64,000 nucleotides of DNA from Fasciolopsis buskii. Lineage: Eukaryota > Platyhelminthes > Trematoda > Plagiorchiida > Fasciolidae. The DNA lies in the NCBI GenBank assembly GCA_008360955.1, contig LUCM01006287.1, positions 121,057 to 185,056 on the forward strand. Direction: 5' to 3'. Made by a program: the position numbers and the translations under genes. This document shows, piece by piece, positions 24,448 through 35,947 of this stretch (positions are counted from its first letter, which is position 1; each line of letters opens with the position of its first letter). The notes beneath the pieces were generated by a model, which saw nothing but the letters and a program-made list of their open reading frames with translations, did not search any database and was not told the origin of the DNA.

Positions 24448-24843
24448 TCAATGGTGATGGGTTTCGAAACGGAAATCAACACTCTCAGTTGCCATGGTAT
24501 CGACGGTTTGCTATTGAGTTTGTTTAAGAAAATTAGACTGAGGAAAGCCCCTTTGCTTGGTGCACGAAAAGAACTAGAAGCAGAGGGATATTTTTTAACG
24601 TTTCATTGAAAATTATCATTGATAATGGCTGTTTTTGTTGACGAAAACGATACCCCGACCGACAACGCCGAGGTATTGACGAATCTTCTGAATCACACAT
24701 GTTGCACGCCGGAATACTTTCCGATGAGGTATTTGGAATTTCTGTTTCAATTAATTACTGCGTTTGTAAATAAATTTATCTACCTATGGTTGTTTACAAA
24801 CAATGGATCTCATTTTCCGCAGCTAACATACTTGCGTGATTAA
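24448..24843 (+). mobile_element. Possible decayed non-LTR retrotransposon, region before reverse transcriptase
   Basis: One frame is open for about 131 codons apart from a single TGA at 24607-24609. After the stop it reads VFVDENDTPTDNAEVLTNLL and then CCTPEYFP. This resembles the linker before CR1/Jockey-like reverse transcriptases (P..D..G...TDN.EKA..L...F...FT.E). Upstream, residues such as KKIRLRKAPLLGARKEL are basic as in that linker. It could instead be a small host exon with a donor-like GAG|GTATTT at about 24729. AATAAA occurs right after the stop at 24843. Confidence 0.35.
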
Positions 24844-25382
24844 ATAAATCAAACTCATTAGGAAAGTGTGTTTCTATCAACGATTAGTCCAAGAAGTTCA
24901 TGCATGTTCTTGTTTCCCAAAGTACATTGAAGTCAGGTTATTAATGTGTCTTGAATCGTTTCCAGATACAGCTGTATCGGATCAGCGTTAAACAGCAAGG
25001 CAATCCTCAAATACCACTGCCGTTCTCACTACAATGCACGTTCCAATAGAAAGTATAGATATGGAAGGTGAAAAGGAAATGGATCTACATGGTTGGGAAA
25101 ACAAAAATGACCGTAGAAGACAACAAAAATACAGTCTAATAAATGGGTTGTACGTCACAAAGATGGTCATCGAAAATGCGTTTACTGTTCAGTTGGTGAT
25201 AGCAATTACGATTGATTCAACAGGATGAAAACTGAGGCTAACTAACGTATACCGTGCGGTTCATATGAAGAAAGTTAGCTGACTTCCTATTGGGAGCGCA
25301 GCAACGCATTCAACAGTCATGACTACGTGCTTGGTCTCATCTCCAGTTGACAGTATCCATTCCCCTACGGCGTCAGAACCGG

Positions 25383-25529
25383 ATTGGTTAAAAATAGGTT
25401 TACGGCGCAACTACCTACCGCTCCCCCACTAGCAATTCACTCGGTGATCATGGGATAACGATTGGTTCTTCCGCTCACCTCTTTTGTTGTCTGTTCGACA
25501 AACGCGTCCAGCTTGTTGTGCGCACCAAT
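25383..25529. promoter_or_regulatory. Cluster of three CCAAT-box cores upstream of a candidate first exon
   Basis: ATTGG (the reverse of CCAAT) lies at 25383-25387 and 25461-25465, and CCAAT at 25525-25529. All are within 260 bases upstream of the ATG at 25641. The local DNA is GC-richer than its surroundings and no TATA box is evident. This fits an NF-Y-type, TATA-less promoter, but five-base cores are common by chance. Confidence 0.3.
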
Positions 25530-25640
25530 CAGGTCACTCCAGGGAGACAGGCACTAATATAGTTGGAGTCAGGGCCGTTGCCCAGGAAAACAAATGTATT
25601 TAGACTGACGATTAGGCCGAATCAAACACATTTACTACTC

Positions 25641-25854
25641 ATGGACTATCTATTAGAGCCAAGACCTATTCGCGACACTCAGCTTCCGAACCTGAGCTAT
25701 CCCGTATCGAGTTATTCACACTCGCTGATTTACGCGTCGACCGAAATACCAACCTTTCCAGCCGGCCACGATATTTTACACGCGGAATCACGAAATACGA
25801 ACCAAAAAGACTTCGGGAATCCACAATGTTCGGATCAACAGAACCAAAATGGTG
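25641..25854 (+). CDS. Candidate first coding exon, possibly of the NeuroD gene
   Basis: The ATG at 25641 is the first in its frame after a stop at 25560-25562 and has G at +4. The frame encodes MDYLLEPRPI and then Ser/Thr/Pro/Asn/Gln-rich sequence typical of a transcription-factor N-terminus; no domain is recognised. A donor-like GTG|GTAAGC falls at 25854/25855 and ends the exon in phase 1 (214 bases). Joined to the acceptor at 34733/34734, the leftover G plus AT makes Asp, followed by TTA and the ATG of the bHLH exon, so the frame continues without a stop and would add 73 residues. An in-phase join arises by chance one time in three. If not spliced here, the frame runs on to 26009, so it could also be a separate 122-codon gene or another gene's exon. 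Known vertebrate NeuroD genes keep their coding sequence in one exon, which argues for caution. Confidence 0.3.
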
Positions 25855-28800
25855 GTAAGCATCTGTCCGCATGTAGTGTTCCATTTGGTAGAACAAATTT
25901 TGCTTTTCCCGCTTCAAAACATGGATTTTTTACATCAAAACCTAATCATCAATTTATCGGGATACATAATAGCGGCGAATATTTGGTAGTTGAAGGATTT
26001 CCACCATAAGAGTTATGGATACGACAGAAAATAACTGCTTTCTTCTATTCCAAAAGAAAACTCCTGGGGACCATATGCTCAACCAAGGTTAAACGGACCA
26101 GATTTAAAGGCTGAAAGTGTAAAGAAATGAACCTCAAAGGGAATTAATATCGCCTCCAGCATTCCCAGGTGAACCCATGCATTCATATATAAATAATCAA
26201 ATTAGTAAGTCATTAAAATTTTGACATAATCGCGGAATCAAAAGCTACTGCATCTTAAAGACTCTTCGCTAAAATTGGAAATTCGTGATACTTAATCGAG
26301 GTTACATTAGAGGACATCAGTGCAACTCCTAAAAGACTGTTCATTTAATGGGTGACATTGCAGCGAACGGTGTAAGCCCTCAGTTTCCATAGCTAAGGAG
26401 CTGAGCCAGGGCTCATAGATCCCACAACGGATTATTGTTACCGTTTTACGGTAGAAACAGATGGAAGTGACCATGCGAAATTTTCGTCAGCAAGCAGATT
26501 AGTAATGGACCCTCGTTTGCTTCAACAGCACGACCAAGTTGTAATGTTTGCTCGAAAATGACTGATCACATCCGGACTCAATTGTACCGATTTTTATTTC
26601 GATATTCAAGATGTTCATTTTCGCCGTCGCAAGTAATGTTCCGAGAGAAGTCTTGAATAGTCATTCAATTTGTTTGAATAAAAGGCTCTCAGGGGTAAAT
26701 ACAAAGTCTCTTCTATGGCAGACATTTGGCTACAAAACAAGTGAGACAACTAAGCAAGTTCTAGGGTAAATAGGCAAAACGACAACTTCATTCGTTCAAT
26801 TTTTCAAAAGAATTATATAACAGAACATGTCTTTCAAGAGATAGGAAGACAGATAAGAACTGGTGCTTAAATAAAAAGAAGGATTGATAGAAACGAGTGG
26901 ATAGGCAGAGAGGAATATAGGTAGATAGATAGATTAACAGATCAATGGGTAGATTGAGTTTTAGTAAGTTTTTCATAAGGACAGCTTTTTATATCGTGCT
27001 GAATACTCCACCCATGGGCAACGGTTTGTTCCGTTTTAGTGAATATAAGCCAGTGTCATTTTTAGCCATATCGCACAATATAAGGTGACCTAAATTTGAA
27101 TGAACCGAGGTTTATTCTCACAGTTTTAAATTCTCTTCGAGTGATCATGTTTATGTCTTCTTACATCAGGAATTTTGTTTTTTTTCCCCAAACACATCTA
27201 CCTGTCAGTCGGTGTACTCAAACAATGGGCAAGAGTTAGTGAGGGTAAATCTATTTATAAAAGTTTGTCTAATTAATGCAATCTCGGGAAAATTATGAGT
27301 AATATTTATCAGGGATCTGTGAGTTTCTGGCGACGGAATGTGCGCAGACCGTTTTCGGGAAGGTGGACACAACTTTCATCTCGCTTGCTTGTGCTCCAGT
27401 CGATCCGCACACAGAGTCGCGGACATTCATACGTACACGTCCATGCAAATATGCACGTGTCAGGATTCATGTGTCTAGTTAAATGCGTTTAAAAACTCAC
27501 CTATTTGGAAAAAGTCGCAATTTTTCTTCCCCACTTTTCCTCCATCGCCTTTTGGCATCCTCACTCCAAAGAGTTGACTCATGCACACCGTTCATCATGG
27601 GCCTAGTCGTTACCGCATTTGGTTTATGTCACTATCATTTGCAAAAGGAGGGAAAGATGAATTAAATTAAAACTTATTATTATTATTATTATTATATTAA
27701 CAGGATTCCCAGCAGTACGAGTGTGGCCCATCACTTTGGAAACCTGGTGGCGGATTCAAAGGACAAACGGGTTACCGTCTGACCAAATTAGTTGCCAATA
27801 ACGAGTTTTTATCGTCTCACTTGGGAATCAAAACTATCAGTCCATTGCGTAGGTCTTTGAAACATCTAATTGATCCAGGAAAATAATATTAATTCTAGCT
27901 AATGACCAGAGTCGTTACGCAAGCATATGGTCGGTCGACGTTGAGATTAGGATTTCTAACTCCGCCAAAGTTATTGGGAAGTAAGTGAACGGCACTGTCA
28001 CTACAAAATGAAACGATAAATGTCACTTACAAGTCTGTCCAGTACAATGCCATGACTGACAGGAGCAATAGGCGTGACCATTTTTGGTACTGACTGAAAA
28101 CTAGATCAGCAAAAGCCTTGTTTAATCGAGCTCTGGTTGTATGTTATCAGATCATGAGGAGATCAAAATTATCGGTCTGATCTGTACTCAAGTTCTCGAT
28201 CTAGTCAACATTTCACACATGATCATCCCGTTCGAGTTGCGGCGGTCAGCGGAACAGTAATAGAGAACGTTAGCATGAGTCAACCCCTTAGACTTCCATC
28301 CCATGGGATGAGGCAGAATTTCATGTCCTAGTCAAGATCGTTGAGTATGCTCGTAATTGTTCCATCCTTGGTCTGATTTCTATTCTTCTCTCTATGTCTC
28401 TCTGACCGGACTAAAATCCGTTTGCCCCGCGGGCTATACACATCCAAAATTCATTTCCACCTGACAGAGCAAACACGCAAAAGAGGTGAGTGCAATTAAC
28501 GACACGCGATTGGATCTGGACGGACCGGGGAGATCTGTATCAATACATAATCCATCCGTGTTTGCTGACCACAACGAGACAGAACCGTTAATTTCATTAT
28601 GCTACACACTTTGCACGCAAAGGTCCATTCCATGGTGCCTTCCTGCATGTACACTACACATGCATACACATACACGGTGCGCAATTCCGTTAAACGACAT
28701 AGTGCATATGAAATGTAGTCATATATTATCATTTCCATCAATGAGATTCACATATTAAAAGATTAAGTTAGCGATAATACTCGTAGTATCGCGAGAAACC

Positions 28801-31800
28801 CGAATTGCACACGAATTGGAATTTGTTTAAGCCCTGCGAATAACGGGAGTTGGTTTTCCCGATCGTGCATTTGAACGTTGATCTCGTTCCGAAATTTTTG
28901 TTTTATCTCTCCACTTTCCCTATTTGTGACATACCAGCTGGAGGCGGCCGAATAAGGAAGGTGGATTCGAGTCCAAGACATTCAGATTGAAATGTCACGA
29001 GGATAATCTACGTACAGCCGCAGCTAGAAAATTAGCTAAGATGTCCTCATCACAAAACGTTTGAACTTTGATTAATCGCTTTCAATTTACTTTTTTTCAT
29101 CCAAAATACTCGGCCCACTGATTCATTTCAGTTTCGTGCGCAGGCCAAAACCAGCGACTCACCTATTGCATTTGCAGACGTATACGGTCTGGAAATTCCA
29201 ACACAAGTAGCTTCTTTGTCAAGAATACACCAGACCCGTACAAAATGTTGTCCTGATAGACACGGAGTCGAGCAGCAGCAGTAGAGCTAGTGGTTATATT
29301 CAAATGAAACAAAACCAAAAACCGAATAATTTCTTCAATCACAGGTGCCTAGAAATTGCGGCAGCAAAATAAGTCAAATGTATTCGTTGTATATAATTTG
29401 AAAATACAATGTTTGTATCATTATCGTAAAGAGGCCTGTGTGTCTACCGGTGCTTGCACTTGAAAGTGTCAAATGAAAGATGCTACCATTAGCAGCATCT
29501 CTAACTTGGTCAACTCTAGTTATTTGATGGTCTGAAACACGAATGCGTCCTAAGTTATCTAAACAATTATAAAAACCAATAGATTAAATGCATTTTGCGA
29601 GTCGTCTTTGGTCGTTATGCGAGTGGAACCCTAATGGGTTGAAATCGTCCCAGCAACAGGTTATCTTCTTGTGGGCCGAGGACCAATTGTCAAAAGGACT
29701 GTGTACCCAGTGCTCCCGACTTTCGGTTACTCATTGTGACCACGCTAGTGTTTGTATTTGATTGTCCTTTTTTGGTTGTTTTGTAGCGGATGTTGTATAT
29801 ACATATATATATATGTGTGTGTGTGTGCGTATGTTTGGCAGCACATGTTGGTCCTGGGTTGAGCAGTACAGAATGCTTCGTCCATTAGGCTGGCAGCTCA
29901 TCAAAATCTTCTTAGGCAAACAGAAAAACCTATTTTGGTTGACCAACTGATAAGCCTACGAGTACAACTTTTTCGTTCTGTCCAGTGGGTTCGTTTGTCC
30001 CATTTCCGTGATTTTCTTCGTCGGTGTCCTAGTATGTGCGTAGAACAGTATCCCGCATTTCTTGTCTTCGATGGTGGAATGTAAATATTGACTCTCGTGA
30101 TTGAATTTCTCGAACAATAGACCACAATTGGTCATAGGCAAAATATGACCCAGAAAAAAAGAACAATCTCTGTCACAATCCGTAGGTCACGAAATCAAAT
30201 AGACCACTCCCGTAGAAATTAACTTTTCACATGATCTGACAGAAATAGCACGCTTAAATCATTGCTATGATCGTCTGTGGCTTTCTGGTTCACGGTCTGT
30301 CGTCTTACCCCATACCCGGAGTATCTGCTTGTTGTCGCGTTGCTAACCGCGAGCGGAAGTTGTCAGCTGCGTTACAAGTGAAATGGTGTCATACCACAGA
30401 GCGATTGTGGTCAATGATTTACTCAATGCCCGGAGAAAAAGACCAGTGATTTATAGTCAATTGTCGCCATAGTACCTCCCTCATTTTAGTTGTTTGAACG
30501 TGGTAAATCGTTTTTTGGTGACCACGTTTATTCCACCTGTTGAGTACTCTTTTCTCAGTAAAATGATCGGCGGACTTATTTTCATTTAGACGAATAGTAA
30601 GCATTTTTCGTGTGCTATTTCAGGGACACCATAAAATTTTTTTTGCCAACGATCGATTTTTCTCCCAATTTCATGCGATTGTTGCTATGCCTAAATTAAA
30701 AACTTCTCACATGATTACAGTTCTCTGTTATAGCTCCAAATCTAATAGTTGTTTCCGACTGGTGAGCTTAAAAAGACTGTGAAACCGCAAACAACAATGG
30801 TCACGATGAGGTCATCAGCATAATGATGATATAACATGTGAACAATAGAAATAAAAGGGATTTGCAAAACTTCCGTATCCATTCGCTACGGACTTCCTGT
30901 GACCCGTTTACGATCCGCAGTCATCCCGTTTTCAGTAGTTCCTAAGCTAAACATCATATAACTCTCAAAGTATATATGTGCTCCCTGCTTAATTTACGTT
31001 GAAACATGCATACTCCAAAGCGCGACCACGGGGGGTTTTCACAGATTTATCGAACTGCAAGTGGCCTGACACGGATCGGCAAAGCTTGTTCGCCTCCTCT
31101 TCGTCGTCACTGCCATCATTTGATTCGAGAACAAGATGCGGATTTCTGCCTGATCAACGGATCAACAACTGTCGTCATTACATGGATGGATAAACTGCCT
31201 TGATCTTCGGGTTCAATCAACGATTTCGCAAACTAATCGTAAATGTGTGCTTTTATGTACGTGTCTGCATGTGTGATTGTGAATATACATCCAAACTATC
31301 GGTTGACCGGGTCCTCGAAAGTAAGGCTCGTAAAGTTCTCCCGGACTTCACCACTGCTCAGTTAATCTTGAGCCTGCATCCCTTTGTTTCATATTTCGCA
31401 GGTGAACGAATGCTGCAACAATCAGTGTTCTATGCGAAGCTGATGTTTCTCATTCGGAGGGGGGAAAAGGTTACCAGAAAGATTTGTACTCAAACCTAGT
31501 GATGATCACAATTTTAAATCGGGATGAGTTGACGGATGGTTTGACGAGACGGGAGAACACAGAACAGCATGAATGTGTAGCACCATGAACGCATGATACG
31601 CTGGCGACCGACTTGAGCTAGCGCATGTGCAGGGTGGTGGTGATGACGGTAAAGGTGGCGCGTATCAAAGCAGATGCAACTTTGATGGATGAATGATGAA
31701 AAGGTTGGTGGTGACGAAGGGAAGAGGGAAAAAGTTTATCGTAACTCATCTAACCGTCGAAAGGATGGGGATTCATCGAGTTTTCGCACTGCGAGTAGCA

Positions 31801-34720
31801 AACTGTAGAGTATGCTTGTTTGAATGGATGAGTACAGATGTGTCATTTATGAACTCAGCGCCTAGAAGTGATGAGATGGACCAGAAAAAAATTGTTACCT
31901 CTCACACACCGTAGATGAGCAGACGTGAGACAAAACTAAGACCGGATTATGTGATATCCAGTAGGTTTGAGAGATGCTACACCTGCATGTGGACATTATT
32001 ATTATCAGGACTCGGGCGCGTACGATTCCGGCAAGATAATCTGTCCATCTCTAATTTTATTTTACGATCGTGCTGATCTGATAATAATGATGTCTCAGGA
32101 TGACTGGAACCGACGCGGTTTATATGAAGCCTAGATAGAACTGAGTAACTATTCCTTGATTTACAGTCCCGAGAAAATCCTAGAATATTTGCTGATGATT
32201 TTTGAGCAGCTGAACACGAAAAAATGGACATTAGTGTAAGTGGAGCAAGCAACAAGCCGCTTTAGAGATCAAATGGAAACGGATCGTATTTGTTATTTAT
32301 TGTCACCCGTGGTAAAACTAAGGTGCCAGCTATAAAGGTTAATATATCAGAATCAATAGTATTACTCTCCGAAAATGCATATTCCATGCTGGTAGGAAAG
32401 ATCGAAAACAAATAAATTTTGGGTGGTCGATGCACAATTTGTTCTCCAGTCCTGTCAACCGAACGCGAAGAGGATCCGCAGGTTATAAGTACATGGATCT
32501 ATTCCGCTGTCATTTTAGCCGTTTACGAAACCACTTACTTGGTTTTCTTACCCCTACACAGTCGTGGAAAATTGGGAAAAGCACATTGAAATTGTAAACC
32601 TTAATCTTCCTATTGCTGGTAATAGCAAAGCGACATTTTGTTATCCTTAAAGTAGGTGGTATGAGTTACTGATTCCATCCGTGTGCAACTGTTATTTGAT
32701 ATTTAGCTAATCGTTTTCGGTGTGTATTTTCATTCTGTTCCCAATTTATCACTTCATCTTTTCGATCAGAAATTGAGTTCATTGAACAACCATTTGTGAT
32801 TAGCTGAAAAGGATATAGAATTAGCAACGATTGCAATATTGAGCATGTCAGCAGTATCGGCAAGGTGGCATCGGAACTGCACACACCATCTGCCAGGCTA
32901 ATTGACTCTCTATGCGGAAAGATTGTCGAGATCTAACCGCTGCTTACCCACCAACCTTTCGAGTCATTTATTTGTCAGTCTTTTGCTCCCGTTTACAAGG
33001 TTCTTTATCACCGAAAAGTCATTGGCTTGTTCCCTACCAGGCTGCCAGAGGGTCGGCCTGTTGGTCAGTCATCCAGTCAGTCGGACCAGCGATGTCAATC
33101 GAACTCATACGATGCAAACTATTCGCCTCTATCATGTCTGCTCACACTAGAGAGGGACGATAATATTCTGTAGGCTGGGATAGGAATGAGATATGTCCAT
33201 GTGACTACAGGTTTACTCAGACGTACGCAGGCGAGAATCAGAGGGAGAATGGGGGAGATTTTTAGTGTTGGGTTGGGGTGGGAGCATGGATAGGGAAGTG
33301 TTGCAGGGAATAAATATGAATGGTCCCTCGCTGAAGCAAACTGTACTGAATGTGTGCGCCAGATGGTCTTCGACAAGAAACACTGAGCTTCTGTAAGATC
33401 TCTCGCTGAAATCAGTTATTCTCGCGTTTCGCTTTTGCGTCCGCCGGAGGGAGGTAAGGAAGCGTGCGAAATCGTAGATCTTTAACGCATTCAAAAACTA
33501 CGAAGGAACCTGATGTTCACAAATACATGCAAACCCAAAATTATAATGGAACACATGTGCTGCAAGATAGTATGACTTTTGCGCGGTGTAGGTAGTTTGT
33601 CGAAAGGAGTATGAAAGTGGAAGTTTGCGATTTGGAAGGAGAACGTGTTGTGATTCCGAAAAAGCGGGAAGCCATGTATGACTTAAGTGGATCAATCCAT
33701 GAGTTTATTCCATCCATGGGAAAGCAGTTTCCGAACCAACGAATGTTCAATTTGCACTTGAAATATGTGGTCTCATCAGTTGGAGCATGCTGTCGAACTG
33801 GACATATTGACCTCCCAAACCTTTCTTTGGGGATTTAGTCAGGATCTGAATGGAAAATGGCCACTGCTGATTACACTCAAACTCGGTCTGAGAGTTTGGT
33901 CAGATGTGCAATTATCGAAATAAACTGCAGTTTAGGCACTCGAATCACATTCGAAACATAAGCAGTGTCCTAAGGTGGTGAACTCATTTAAGGATCACAG
34001 TGAAATTTTAAAAAATTCAACTCAGTCATGCCCAGCTTTAACAACGATGAAAAACAGATAGTTTTGTTTTTACATTTAAGTAATGTGTGTTTGTAGTGGT
34101 CTAAAATCTCATGGTTGTTACCGCTCATCTTCTGTTCGCGCTCCCCACTCTCCCATCCGACGGTAACCGCGAAATCGGTTACGTACTTCTGGGGAGATCT
34201 TTCCCCATCACCGCTGTACTTGATAGTCCTAGAGCAAAAAAGAACTATGACTTCCCGAAATCATATTTTCTAATTAAATAGCTACTGAAAAATTGAAACC
34301 TGATACACAGTAAGTCGAAGAAAGACTTGGAACCATAACAAAATTACATCGGACTCTTCTTCCGAGTTTGGCTTTCCTTCACAGATAAGGTTTATCTAAC
34401 ATTAGTTTCTAATCCCTCATCGGCAAACCAGAACCTCTCAAAATGAAATTAGTCGCTGGTATTCGTCACTAAACATTCAGGATGTTTTGAAAAGACATTC
34501 GATTGTGTGCGGATAGAAAATTTCAAAAAAAACATTTTCACTAATCACAAGAGCCCGTCAAACAAAGCGCTATAATATGGAAAAATTCCATTCAGTTTGT
34601 TAAATGCTCTGCATGGAGCACTGTTATAGTGTACTTTCGAGTTAATGAATTAAGGAAATGTTTTACGATTGAAATTGGAATACCGCGCTTCAGAACCAAA
34701 TCAGCATCTGCTTTTCTCTT
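25855..34720. other. Region upstream of the bHLH exon, possibly its first intron
   Basis: No convincing exon is seen. It contains an (ATT)n tract at 27672-27696 and an AT/GT tract at 29794-29830. GC-richer patches lie at about 28480-28700, 31000-31200 and 34110-34230, the last 500-600 bases upstream of the bHLH exon. Short open frames (for example 31006-31203 plus) have no recognisable domain. If the exon at 25641 belongs to the NeuroD gene, this is an intron of about 8.9 kb and a natural place for enhancers. Confidence 0.35.
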
Positions 34721-34733
34721 TTTTCGTCCACAG
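34721..34733 (+). other. Splice acceptor before the bHLH exon
   Basis: A pyrimidine-rich run from about 34711 (TTTTCTCTTTTTTCGTCCAC) ends in CAG at 34731-34733, five bases before the ATG at 34739. It is a strong 3' splice-site match and shows that the transcript has at least one upstream exon. Confidence 0.75.
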
Positions 34734-34738
34734 ATTTA

Positions 34739-35947
34739 ATGGAAACAAGTGGTTTCACTTGTCTGGATAGTCAGCTTCGTCGAACTCCGGAATTGGTAAA
34801 TGGCAAAACGCGCCGTGGTGGAAAGATCATCGATACGGTCCATGCGAGTACGGACATCGTTTCTGTCAATCAGACAGAGAGAGGCACTCGTCGCAGTACC
34901 GAATCCTTAATCGAACCAGAACCAAAGCAACCCAAAAAGAGAGGCCCGAAAAAGAAGCCGTTGACTAAAGAACGAGAAGTACGACTGAAAAACCGCCGTG
35001 TTCGAGCAAACGCACGAGAAAGAAGTAGGATGCACGGACTAAATCACGCGCTAGAACTTCTTCGGCGTCACGTTCCCACATTCTCCGAATCACAGCGACT
35101 GAGTAAAATTGAGACCCTTCGGTTGGCAAAAAACTACATTCGATCACTGACGGATTTGCTCACTCGAAATGAACCTCCCTCTCATTTGGAACTTGCTTAT
35201 ATACTCACCGATGGTTTGTCACAGAACACAACCAACCTCATAGCGACCACTTTGCAAGTCAGTCCCCGTGCACTGATTCAGCTACAACGTAAAAATTCTG
35301 CAGAAGGGATGAAAGATTCACGTTTAACCTGGTCTCCAAGCCCGTCATCATTATCACCCGATGCATCCTCGTCTACCTCACGTGTAACAAGAAATCCCTC
35401 ACGAATGCCATCATACATAGAACAACAGCCCGCAGCTTCAGTCGCCCCAAATAATTCATCAATAAGCCCCGCCTTATATAAACATGCAACAGCCACCGGA
35501 GAATTGGCAATGTTAGATACTGATCGTATGTATTACAGTACACCATGCGAGCAAATGCGAAGCTCCAGTTCAACGAACTACGGCTTGTCTAATGGATTTT
35601 CCCCCACGCCAAGCAATGCACCTGTGATCCCGGATACAGCTGAGCACAAACTGTATTCCGTCGGTTATTTGCACCTCGATTCCGCACCCAATGAAACTCT
35701 ACCGACATCTAGAAACAATTTAACTCCCACCACATTCTCCACTGACACCATCGCCCCAAGCAGCATAATTAACCCTTACGGAATTGGATCCGCCGCATTT
35801 CAACCGCCTGTGCCAAATCCCATTACCTTTATGAACGAAGCGATGCACAACCGTTATGTGACCGATTTTGTCTACGAAGCACCCAATTCCTATGCGTATG
35901 CACAAACATTTACGAACCAAATCAGTAGTTATTTGCCGGGTCTCTGA
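34739..35947 (+). CDS. neuroD: NeuroD-family bHLH transcription factor
   Basis: A nuclear E-box-binding activator of the NeuroD family, which drives neuronal differentiation in animals and binds CANNTG as a dimer with class I (E-protein) bHLH partners. In the 402-residue product, residues 63-73 (KQPKKRGPKKK) form a nuclear localisation cluster. The basic region is about 83-95, with the E-box-contacting Glu at 94 in ANARERSRMHGLN. Helix 1 is about 96-111, the loop 112-120, and helix 2 is 121-141 (LSKIETLRLAKNYI). Residues 152-182 (GLSQNTTNLI, SPRALI) match the NeuroD-specific domain after the bHLH. The rest is a Ser/Thr/Pro/Asn-rich tail, probably for activation. NARER plus SKIETLRLAKNYI separates it from neurogenins (NDRER, TKIETLRFAHNYI). 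Oddities are Ser96 where Asn is usual and Arg135 where Trp is usual. The length is near the family norm. Three stops in a row follow (TGA TAG TGA). No AATAAA was seen in the next 1.3 kb. Confidence 0.95.
   Translation: METSGFTCLDSQLRRTPELVNGKTRRGGKIIDTVHASTDIVSVNQTERGTRRSTESLIEPEPKQPKKRGPKKKPLTKEREVRLKNRRVRANARERSRMHGLNHALELLRRHVPTFSESQRLSKIETLRLAKNYIRSLTDLLTRNEPPSHLELAYILTDGLSQNTTNLIATTLQVSPRALIQLQRKNSAEGMKDSRLTWSPSPSSLSPDASSSTSRVTRNPSRMPSYIEQQPAASVAPNNSSISPALYKHATATGELAMLDTDRMYYSTPCEQMRSSSSTNYGLSNGFSPTPSNAPVIPDTAEHKLYSVGYLHLDSAPNETLPTSRNNLTPTTFSTDTIAPSSIINPYGIGSAAFQPPVPNPITFMNEAMHNRYVTDFVYEAPNSYAYAQTFTNQISSYLPGL

Noticed and set aside
34739..35947. Neurogenin or Atonal assignment for the bHLH protein
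   Set aside because: NARER (not NDRER), SKIETLRLAKNYI and the downstream GLSQ.TTNL domain are NeuroD features.
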